A DNA stretch of 6,167 bases from an uncultured Candidatus Saccharibacteria bacterium (lineage in GTDB: Bacteria > Patescibacteriota > Saccharimonadia > Saccharimonadales > Saccharimonadaceae), in assembly GCA_948648655.1 (NCBI GenBank), contig CAPKVJ010000024.1:1-6167 (forward strand). Reading direction: 5' to 3'. The notes beneath the pieces were generated by a model. It ran no database searches. It saw nothing but the letters and a program-made list of their open reading frames with translations, and was not told where the DNA came from. The position numbers and the translations under genes were made by a program. Numbering within the stretch: the stretch's first letter is position 1; each line of letters starts with the position of its first letter. Positions 1-5,866 of the stretch are shown in pieces.

Positions 1-77
1 GCACCGGTAGCTCAGTGGATTAGAGCATCTGTCTTCGGAACAGAGGGTCGTAGGTTCGAGTCCTATCCGGTGTACCA
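1..77 (+). tRNA. trnR: tRNA-Arg, anticodon UCG
   Basis: This is a complete cloverleaf. The acceptor stem pairs 1-7 with 67-73 (one G-T wobble at the end), the D stem is 10-13 with 23-26, the anticodon stem is TCTGT (28-32) with ACAGA (40-44), and the T stem is 50-54 with 62-66 around a TTCGAGT loop. The seven-base anticodon loop CTTCGGA puts TCG at 35-37, which reads CGA and probably other CGN arginine codons. The D-loop GGA (17-19) supplies the A20 that, with the middle C of the anticodon, forms the known arginine identity set. The discriminator base is A74 and the 3' CCA (75-77) is encoded rather than added. The promoter lies outside the window. The gene converges on the Clp-like gene, and its likely terminator is the stem-loop at 96-141, which is followed by five T's on this strand. 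Confidence 0.96.
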
Positions 78-95
78 CAACCTTGATCCTGATTT

Positions 96-141
96 AATTA
101 CGCGCGCAGATGGCTATTCTTCCAGCATCTCGCGCGTAATT
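96..141. terminator. Stem-loop across the end of the Clp-like gene, between convergent genes
   Basis: Eleven bases at 96-106 are perfectly complementary to 131-141 (core CGCGCG). After one bulged base (107) the stem continues with AGATG (108-112) pairing CATCT (126-130), leaving a 13-base loop. The right arm lies inside the last codons of the Clp-like gene, and that gene's TAG stop (114-116) sits in the loop. On the + strand the helix is followed by TAATTTTTA, giving a usable U-run for tRNA termination. On the - strand the following bases are A/T-rich but lack a clear U-run. Pairing is seen directly; the terminator role is inferred from the convergent layout. Confidence 0.6.
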
Positions 142-2501
142 TTTACTACCGCACCATTTCCCACTGCGCCCGATAGCATCAATTTCGCTAATAAATTCTC
201 CACGCTCTTCTGCACCATTCGTCGCATTGGACGCGCGCCCATTTGTGGATTGTATCCACGTTCGACGATCCAAGCTTTCGCGTCTTCGGTTAATTCCACA
301 GAAATTTTTTGTGGCGCGAGAGTTTTATTGACCGACTTAATCATCAAATCAACAATCTTTATCAAGTCCGTCTTGGATAGTGGTTGGAATACACAAATCT
401 CATCGAAACGGTTCAAAAATTCTGGTTTGAATTGGCCTGCGCGAATCAACTCATCGACTAATTCATCCTTTACTTGCTCCAGATTCATGCCCTTGTCAAT
501 GTATTCACGAATTTTATCTGCACCAGCGTTTGACGTCATAATCACGATTACATCACGAAATGAAACTTCATGATTTTTTGTATCGCGCAAAATTCCTTCA
601 TCGAGCATTTGTAACAAGGTTGTCAAAACTTGCGGGTGTGCCTTTTCTACTTCATCCAAAAGTACGACCGAGAATGGTTGCTTCATAACTTGTGCGGTCA
701 AACTTTCAGAATTTTCTGCGCCTTCGGCAATCAATCTTGATACATCTTCAGCCGTCACATACTCATTCAGATCCAGCCTCACAATATTACTCTCGCCATC
801 AAAATATACTTCCGACAGTGCTTTGGCGAGCTCGGTTTTTCCGACGCCAGTTGGGCCAAGAAATAGAAAAGTTCCAATCGGTCGTTTTTCATCACGCACT
901 CCGGCCACTGCTCGTCGTAATGCATCCGAAACTGTTTTTACCGCCGCTTCCTGGTCGACCATTCTTTGATGAATCAAACCTTCCAAATTTAGCAATTTTG
1001 CCTTGTCGTCCTGTGAAGCTGCCGCTTGCATTTTTACACCTTGAGTTTTTTCTACAGCCGTCTGCACCGATTCGGCTGTTATAAAATTATTTTGTGATGG
1101 ATAATGACACGCCGTCTCCAGCAAACTCAATGCTCGTCCTGGCATTTCTAAATCATATATATAACGTTCGCTCAAACGGTATGCTTCCGTCAAGGCCCAA
1201 TAGGTACAAATTACGTTATACTTATATTCCAACACCGGCACTTGGTCTTCCATAACTTTTAACGTCTCGTCGTAATTTGCCGCTGGTACTCGAATTTTAT
1301 TTAATGCATTTGCTAACGTACTATTGCGCGCCGAAATCTCTAGGAACCTTTGCTCATTCATCGTCAGAATCATGCGTAATTTCCCGGCTTCAAGTATTGG
1401 CAAGAGCACATTCAATATGTCGACTGATCCTGTACCTTCTTCAAAAAACAATTGTGCATTATCTAGCCAGATGATGATATTTTGTGCTGCAAAAGCTTCA
1501 CTTAAGATTCGCATCAATAGTCCTTCAAGTTGACCACGACCACTTGCTGCCGCAATCAAAGAAGCTGCATCCAGCATGAAAACCTGCCGATATTTAAGAT
1601 TCGCTGGTATCCTTGAATCAGCATCCATCAATGTATCGGCAAAAGCATCGACAATCGTACTCCTGCCCGACCCTTCTGGACCAATCAACGCTATGTTTTG
1701 CCGGCCTTTACCAGAAAAAATCTCCACCATTTTGTCGACAATTTCATTATGTGCTGCGAGGTGAATTCGTGCTTTCATCGCTCCAGCACGCTGCACAGAA
1801 ATATTGCGTCCAAAACGCTGCAACAAAGGAATATAACCAAACGTCAAGTCGCGCGCAATTCCACCATCGCGTCGCTTCCTTCTGGCCTCACGCGTTAAGC
1901 CATGTAGATAATTATACCAAGTGATCCCTTCATACAAATCCGCCAAATCCAGCCGCATTTGCTTGAGAATCATTTCATGATTAGGATGATTTTGTACAAT
2001 TGCTATTGCGATCATCCCACCCGAAATTGTCTCGCCGTCCACTTTCTTCCAAATTTCTTTCGCCGTTTCTAGAATTGGATTGACGTCATCACCCAAGCTC
2101 TCCGCCATCGTCGCAAGTATGCTGGGTACCAATCCAAATCTCAAAGCGAGGAAATTCCCACTACGGGTTTTATGCAATTTTCTCGCAAGTTCAAGTGGCG
2201 TTGGATTTGGTCCCATTAGCCGCAGGACATTCGCCGACAATAAATCATTGATGTTCCCAGTTTTGCCAATTGGCACACGCGCGATTTCTTTCATGATCCA
2301 AGTCAGAATCATTGTTCCGATAATCGCCAGTGCTAGCAAAATCCAACCCAGAGAATTGTGTGCAAAAAATACCAGACACACAAATCCCAAGCTACATACT
2401 CCAATTACTATTGCTAGTAATGTTTTTATCGCCCAGCTATTCAAAACTCTTCCAACCCGTGCTTCTTTAGCTCGTAGGCTATTATAATCAAATCTGTCCA
2501 T
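114..2501 (-). CDS. Membrane-anchored Clp/Hsp100-like double AAA+ ATPase, first ATPase domain degenerate
   Basis: This 795-residue protein has, in order: two membrane helices (about 26-48 and 51-70) forming a hairpin with both ends predicted in the cytoplasm; a divergent Clp N-like helical domain (about 85-200); a basic linker (204-211); AAA+ domain 1 (about 245-480); and AAA+ domain 2 with its C-terminal small domain (about 505-795). Domain 2 is complete: Walker A GPTGVGKT (549-556), Walker B VVLLDE (D616, E617), sensor-1 N658, arginine finger R698 in FLNRF, and sensor-2 GAR (755-757). Domain 1 is not: Walker A reads GPEGSGRST (lysine replaced by R280), Walker B reads WLDN (N348 instead of Glu), and the usual ERRF finger reads ALNKI. 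Pore-loop aromatics and a ClpP-docking tripeptide are absent, as is a ClpB-type middle domain. The family normally unfolds or remodels proteins with ATP; here I infer a membrane-tethered remodeller rather than a ClpP partner. The start is fixed by an AGGAG 11 bases upstream and by abutment to the preceding gene. The family call is firm; the biological role is unknown. Confidence 0.9.
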   Translation of the reverse strand: MDRFDYNSLRAKEARVGRVLNSWAIKTLLAIVIGVCSLGFVCLVFFAHNSLGWILLALAIIGTMILTWIMKEIARVPIGKTGNINDLLSANVLRLMGPNPTPLELARKLHKTRSGNFLALRFGLVPSILATMAESLGDDVNPILETAKEIWKKVDGETISGGMIAIAIVQNHPNHEMILKQMRLDLADLYEGITWYNYLHGLTREARRKRRDGGIARDLTFGYIPLLQRFGRNISVQRAGAMKARIHLAAHNEIVDKMVEIFSGKGRQNIALIGPEGSGRSTIVDAFADTLMDADSRIPANLKYRQVFMLDAASLIAAASGRGQLEGLLMRILSEAFAAQNIIIWLDNAQLFFEEGTGSVDILNVLLPILEAGKLRMILTMNEQRFLEISARNSTLANALNKIRVPAANYDETLKVMEDQVPVLEYKYNVICTYWALTEAYRLSERYIYDLEMPGRALSLLETACHYPSQNNFITAESVQTAVEKTQGVKMQAAASQDDKAKLLNLEGLIHQRMVDQEAAVKTVSDALRRAVAGVRDEKRPIGTFLFLGPTGVGKTELAKALSEVYFDGESNIVRLDLNEYVTAEDVSRLIAEGAENSESLTAQVMKQPFSVVLLDEVEKAHPQVLTTLLQMLDEGILRDTKNHEVSFRDVIVIMTSNAGADKIREYIDKGMNLEQVKDELVDELIRAGQFKPEFLNRFDEICVFQPLSKTDLIKIVDLMIKSVNKTLAPQKISVELTEDAKAWIVERGYNPQMGARPMRRMVQKSVENLLAKLMLSGAVGNGAVVKITREMLEE

Positions 2502-2879
2502 CTAAAATGTCACTCCTACTACACTGCAAACCACACATCCCACAACCAGTGCTGGTGCGAGTGGCCACAATACTGCAATTATTATCCCGGCCACTGCCTG
2601 TATTACAATCGTTACTGTTCCTATAATTAATAGACAAAGTCGCACCACCATCCCCATGATGCGCGAAAATAGTCGGTCAAAAAACGCCGCGATTTTTGCC
2701 TCAATTGCAGGAGAAGTCGTCTCGCCGGCCGAAATCTGACGAAACGGCGCAAACAAATTTCGCACCAACAAGCTAATCGAAAAGAAATCTACCGCATTGC
2801 GCAATTGATTTTTTAGACCAGATAAGTACATTTTCCATCCGCATGTGTACCACCACTGCATCATTCCGACTAAAAGCAT
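2502..2879 (-). CDS. Small membrane protein, first gene of the Clp-like operon
   Basis: This 125-residue protein has an N-terminal amphipathic, tryptophan-rich part (QWWYTCGW, 8-15), a conserved-looking core DFFSISLLVRNLFAPFRQ (31-48), and a very hydrophobic C-terminal half (about 78-123). That half reads as two membrane helices split by W105-P106. I recall the FSI-LL-LFAPFR pattern from small membrane proteins of CPR bacteria, but I know no assigned function. It ends exactly where the ATG of the membrane-anchored Clp-like ATPase begins, so the two are co-translated and may form one membrane complex. The start at 2879 is chosen because an extended -10 element ends 6 bases upstream, putting the transcription start at or next to the A of ATG. 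No Shine-Dalgarno sequence exists for this ATG, and the alternative Met6 and Met7 have none at proper spacing. Gene reality is well supported; function is unknown. Confidence 0.8.
   Translation of the reverse strand: MLLVGMMQWWYTCGWKMYLSGLKNQLRNAVDFFSISLLVRNLFAPFRQISAGETTSPAIEAKIAAFFDRLFSRIMGMVVRLCLLIIGTVTIVIQAVAGIIIAVLWPLAPALVVGCVVCSVVGVTF
2513..2517 (-). promoter_or_regulatory. Ribosome binding site of the Clp-like gene, inside the upstream gene
   Basis: On the - strand AGGAG lies 11 bases before the ATG at 2501, within the final codons of the small membrane-protein gene. The stop codon TAG (2504-2502) directly precedes the ATG. Ribosomes finishing the first gene are therefore positioned to restart, so translational coupling is likely. 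Confidence 0.65.
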
Positions 2880-2885
2880 AGGTAT

Positions 2886-2894
2886 ATTATATCA
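2886..2894 (-). promoter_or_regulatory. Extended -10 promoter of the membrane-protein/Clp operon
   Basis: On the - strand the sequence reads TGATATAAT, a TGN extension plus a perfect TATAAT. Only 6 bases (ATACCT) separate it from the ATG at 2879, so the predicted transcript starts at or within a base or two of the start codon. No convincing -35 is present (TAGTTT at 17 bases). It is back-to-back with the promoter at 2895-2903. Confidence 0.75.
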
Positions 2895-2903
2895 TGCTAT
2901 AAT
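2895..2903 (+). promoter_or_regulatory. Extended -10 promoter of the DUF2130 gene
   Basis: TGCTATAAT is a TGN extension plus a perfect -10. The predicted transcription start is near 2909-2911, leaving a leader of about 16-18 bases that contains the ribosome binding site. The base at the -35 position lies inside the divergent gene's start and does not resemble TTGACA. Its -10 box is only 6 bases from the -10 box of the opposite promoter. Confidence 0.75.
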
Positions 2904-2917
2904 GTTTAAAACTAATT

Positions 2918-2921
2918 GGAG
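2918..2921 (+). promoter_or_regulatory. Ribosome binding site of the DUF2130 gene
   Basis: GGAG with a 5-base spacer to the ATG at 2927 fixes this start. Of the three promoters in the window this is the only one whose transcript should carry a leader with a Shine-Dalgarno sequence. Confidence 0.7.
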
Positions 2922-2926
2922 TAAAA

Positions 2927-4171
2927 ATGTCTCAAGAAACCGAACTTATCTGCCCTCATTGCCACAAAGCCTTCACCGTCAATGAAAGCGAATATGCTAA
3001 TTTGTTAAACCAAGTTAGCAAACAAGAAATTAACAAAGAAGTTCATGAAAAACTCGAAATTGCCGAACGCGAAAAGCAAAATGAGCTAAAGCTCGTTGAA
3101 TCAAAAGTCCGCGCCGAATTACAACAAACTCTTGCCGACAAAGATTCGGAAATTATCAAACTCAAATCTCAAACCGATCAAAAGATCTCCGAATTGAAAT
3201 CACAAATCGCTAGTTCCAAAACCGAGCAAGAACTCGCCATCACGCGTGCTGTTTCCACCGTCGAAAAAGAGCGCGACGAGTTAAAGAGTAAACTCGAAAA
3301 CAAAACTACCGAACAAAAACTTCTCGAAAATTCCCTAAAAGAAAAATACGACGCCGAGCTCCGTAGCAAGGACGAAATGATTGCTTACTACAAAGATATG
3401 AAAGCGAAGATGTCGACCAAAATGATCGGCGAAAGTCTCGAGCAACATTGTGAAACTGAATTTAATAAACTTCGTCCGACCGCCTTCCAGCGCGCTTATT
3501 TCGAAAAAGACAATGCCGTCTCCAAAAATTCTGGTAGCAAGGGCGACTATATTTATCGTGAAACCGATGAACATGGTAACGAAATCATCTCCATCATGTT
3601 TGAAATGAAAAATGAAAATGAAACCACTGCCACCAAGCACAAAAACGAACATTTCTTCAAAGAACTCGACAAAGATCGCCGTGAAAAAAAATGCGAATAC
3701 GCCGTGTTGGTCTCACTACTTGAAGCTGATAGTGAACTTTATAATCAGGGAATCGTCGACGTTTCGTTTCAATCTGGTTTTGAAAAAATGTACGTCATTC
3801 GACCACAATTCTTTATCACGATGATTACTTTACTACGCAACGCTGCACTTAATTCTTTGCAGTACAAGGCCGAACTTGCGTTAATTAAGGAGCAGAACAT
3901 CGATATCACGAATTTTGAAAATCGTATTGATGATTGGAAAGAAAAGTTCGCCACCAGTTCGGGAAAAGCTACCAAGAATTTCCAAAAAGCCATCAAAGAA
4001 ATCGAAGACAGCATTAAGCGACTCGAAAATACTCGTGACGCCCTCATCCAAACCGTCAAAAATTTTGAAACCGCCAACAAGAAACTTGACGACCTTACCA
4101 TAAAGAAACTCACGCGTGGTAATCCTACGATGACTGAAAAGTTTGCTGAATTAAAATCTCCCGAAAACTAA
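2927..4171 (+). CDS. DUF2130 protein: coiled coil plus PD-(D/E)XK-like domain
   Basis: This 414-residue protein opens with a half zinc-ribbon (CPHCHKAF, C9 and C12; no second Cys pair is seen, so metal binding is uncertain). A long charged coiled coil follows (about 30-160), then the globular DUF2130 domain (about 163-310), then a second coiled-coil helix region (about 320-395). The domain carries the family hallmarks GESLEQHCETEFNKLRP (168-184), GSKGDYIYR (203-211), MFEMKNE (224-230) and CEYAVLVSLL (256-265). D207, E226 and K228 are spaced as in a PD-(D/E)XK nuclease core (D...ExK), with E169 or E172 as a possible extra acid. Nuclease activity is therefore plausible but not shown. The gene is transcribed alone from its own promoter, with pilB starting from a separate promoter 32 bases after its TAA stop. 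I see no restriction or defence partner beside it. Family call is strong; role is unknown, with DNA repair or nucleoid-linked DNA processing as an inference only. Confidence 0.88.
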   Translation: MSQETELICPHCHKAFTVNESEYANLLNQVSKQEINKEVHEKLEIAEREKQNELKLVESKVRAELQQTLADKDSEIIKLKSQTDQKISELKSQIASSKTEQELAITRAVSTVEKERDELKSKLENKTTEQKLLENSLKEKYDAELRSKDEMIAYYKDMKAKMSTKMIGESLEQHCETEFNKLRPTAFQRAYFEKDNAVSKNSGSKGDYIYRETDEHGNEIISIMFEMKNENETTATKHKNEHFFKELDKDRREKKCEYAVLVSLLEADSELYNQGIVDVSFQSGFEKMYVIRPQFFITMITLLRNAALNSLQYKAELALIKEQNIDITNFENRIDDWKEKFATSSGKATKNFQKAIKEIEDSIKRLENTRDALIQTVKNFETANKKLDDLTIKKLTRGNPTMTEKFAELKSPEN

Positions 4172-4187
4172 CTATTAGCTTTTTTCG

Positions 4188-4196
4188 TGTTATAAT
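4188..4196 (+). promoter_or_regulatory. Extended -10 promoter giving a leaderless pilB transcript
   Basis: TGTTATAAT is a TGN extension plus a perfect -10, with no -35 match upstream (CTAACT at the expected place). Seven bases (ATATAAC) separate it from the pilB ATG at 4204, so transcription should start on or beside the ATG. No Shine-Dalgarno sequence is present. Confidence 0.75.
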
Positions 4197-4203
4197 ATAT
4201 AAC

Positions 4204-5808
4204 ATGGACGAGGGTGAGATTCAGCGCAAGCGACGCGATAATGAAGAAAAAGCGACCAAAGAGCGTGCACGCATCTTGGGGCTCCCTTACCTCGATACTC
4301 GTGATTTCGAGCAAACTATCCCTCTTCTCAAAGACATCATGGATGTTGCCGATATGCACAAAGATTTCATGATCCCTTTCGAAAAGGGCGACCATGAGAC
4401 GCCATATCGCTTTTTTGTCACTAGCCAGACTCCAAATAGTCTCCTAGAAGATATGCGCAAGGCTTATAATGATGCCGGTGAGCATGTCGTGTTTTTCTTG
4501 ATTTCCAATTCCGGCTATCGCGCTCTCATGTTGCGTTACGATCCGCCGAAACAAATCCACTATGACGATATTAGAATCGCCAAAGAAGGTGATTCTGAAA
4601 CCATCGTTTCTGTCAGCAAGACTCTCAATTCTGTCCCATCGGACAAAGTTTTTGATTTTTTGATTGATCAAGCCGACAAGCTCAAAGCATCCGACATTCA
4701 TATCGAGAATCTTCGTGATATTATTCGTATTCGTATGCGTGTTGACGGCATGTTGCATCCAGTTGCCGAAATCAGTCGTGATCGTTATCGTGTCCTCATG
4801 GGTGAACTTTCTGCACGGGCAGACATTTCTTCTGCTGCCAAGAAGCCTCAATCCGGTCATATGCAGAAAGACATCTATCGTGATGGGACTTCGCATTTGC
4901 TCAATATTCGTGTCGAAACCGTCCCGACGATGTATGGTCAGGACGCCGTCATGCGTTTATTCAACTTCGACGAGAGCCTATTAAATCTCGACCTGCTCGG
5001 TCTTTCGCCGGAGGAATTAGCTACGATTCAAGAGATTATTTCTCATCCGCGCGGGCTCGCCCTCATGGTCGGCCCTACTGGGTCTGGTAAGTCTACTACG
5101 CTCTACTCGATTCTTAATGCGCTAAACACCACCGAACGCAAGATTATCACTCTCGAGGATCCGATCGAATACGGTATTCGCGGCATCACCCAGATCCCGA
5201 TTCATACCAATGATGGTGGTTCCTTTGCTGAAGGTTTACGCTCCGTCCTCCGTCTCGACCCAGATGTCGTCATGGTCGGCGAAATCCGTGACGCTGACAC
5301 TGCGCGTACTGCGATCCAGGCTTCGATCACTGGCCATCTTGTTTTGAGTTCTTTCCATGCGAATTCCACCGCCGCTGCCTTCGCACGTATGATTGATCTC
5401 ATTGGTACGAACCCGATTTTTGCTAGCTCAATTCGTCTTCTCATGGCCCAACGCCTCGTGCGTAAGCTGTCTGATAGCAAGGAAGCCTACCGCCCAGACG
5501 CTGCGACGATGAATTATATTCAGAGCGTCTTGTACGGGCTCGACATAGACTTGAGTAATGTTGTGCTTTATAATCCAGTACCGACTGATGCCGCCCCATT
5601 TGGCTACAAGGGCCGCACCGTCCTCATGGAGCAGCTAATTGTTTCCGAAGATATCCAGGCTTATTTGCGTGGTGATATCAAAGATATTAATACTAATGCT
5701 ATCGAAATGTCCGCCCGCGCACACGGTATGCTGACATTGGAGCAAAAAGGTGTCCTTGCTGCTCTACGTGGTGAGACTACCCTCGATGAGGTCTCCCGCG
5801 TGATTTAG
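4204..5808 (+). CDS. pilB: Type IV pilus assembly ATPase PilB/GspE, cysteine-free
   Basis: This 534-residue cytoplasmic hexameric ATPase is expected to power pilin polymerisation at the inner-membrane platform. A short N-terminal segment keeps only the end of the usual N1 domain (ILGLPYLDTRDFEQ, 24-37). The N2 domain covers about 145-255 (KASDIHIE at 161-168, RVDGMLHPV at 179-187). The ATPase core has Walker A GPTGSGKST (290-298), Asp box ITLEDPIEYG (315-324), Walker B LDPDVVMVGEIRD (351-363) and His box ITGHLVLSSFHAN (375-387, H378 and H385). All catalytic positions are present. The four-cysteine zinc module that normally follows RLVRKLC and precedes GYKGR is replaced by RLVRKLSDS (417-425) and a Cys-free insert up to GYKGR (467-471), and the protein has no cysteine anywhere. 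It has its own promoter and is closed off by a terminator, so PilC, PilT and pilins must be elsewhere. The final part (495-534) ends in the normal family helices, so the gene is intact. Confidence 0.95.
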   Translation: MDEGEIQRKRRDNEEKATKERARILGLPYLDTRDFEQTIPLLKDIMDVADMHKDFMIPFEKGDHETPYRFFVTSQTPNSLLEDMRKAYNDAGEHVVFFLISNSGYRALMLRYDPPKQIHYDDIRIAKEGDSETIVSVSKTLNSVPSDKVFDFLIDQADKLKASDIHIENLRDIIRIRMRVDGMLHPVAEISRDRYRVLMGELSARADISSAAKKPQSGHMQKDIYRDGTSHLLNIRVETVPTMYGQDAVMRLFNFDESLLNLDLLGLSPEELATIQEIISHPRGLALMVGPTGSGKSTTLYSILNALNTTERKIITLEDPIEYGIRGITQIPIHTNDGGSFAEGLRSVLRLDPDVVMVGEIRDADTARTAIQASITGHLVLSSFHANSTAAAFARMIDLIGTNPIFASSIRLLMAQRLVRKLSDSKEAYRPDAATMNYIQSVLYGLDIDLSNVVLYNPVPTDAAPFGYKGRTVLMEQLIVSEDIQAYLRGDIKDINTNAIEMSARAHGMLTLEQKGVLAALRGETTLDEVSRVI

Positions 5809-5823
5809 CAGGCAATTATGTAT

Positions 5824-5859
5824 TGCATTGTACGGTATCTGTATATACAGTGTAATGCA
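5824..5859. repeat. Imperfect palindrome downstream of pilB
   Basis: TGCATTGTAC (5824-5833) pairs with GTGTAATGCA (5850-5859) over 10 bp with two G-U wobbles. Between and overlapping the arms lies a perfect 12-bp palindrome, CTGTATATACAG (5839-5850). It sits 15 bases after the pilB stop and just upstream of the terminator. It could be an RNA-stabilising hairpin at the pilB 3' end or a protein-binding DNA site. The pairing is seen directly; the role is not established. Confidence 0.5.
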
Positions 5860-5866
5860 TTTGCAG

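Noticed and set aside
1..77. The tRNA-Arg gene as an integration site for a mobile element.
   Set aside because: No integrase, no repeated tRNA 3' end and no mobile-element gene is visible in the window.
70..573. Open frame of 167 codons on the + strand beginning in the tRNA 3' end.
   Set aside because: It starts inside the tRNA acceptor region and runs antisense to the conserved second AAA+ domain, so it is a shadow frame.
2927..2970. A complete zinc finger at the DUF2130 N-terminus.
   Set aside because: Only one Cys-x-x-Cys pair is visible, and no second pair follows at ribbon spacing. It is called a half motif only.
3335..3652. Open frame of 105 codons on the - strand inside the DUF2130 gene (also 3769-4113).
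   Set aside because: These are antisense shadows of a well-supported gene. They have low-complexity F/S/V-rich translations and no promoter or ribosome binding site.
4168..4185. Possible terminator of the DUF2130 gene: CTAA-CTA-TTAG followed by a run of T's.
   Set aside because: The stem is only 4 bp and wholly A/T apart from its closing C-G pair, too weak for an intrinsic terminator. Read-through into pilB is possible.
5839..5850. CTGTATATACAG looks like a LexA (SOS) box.
   Set aside because: The classical box is CTGT-N8-ACAG. Here the half-sites are separated by only 4 bases, and no gene starts downstream, so a LexA site is not supported.
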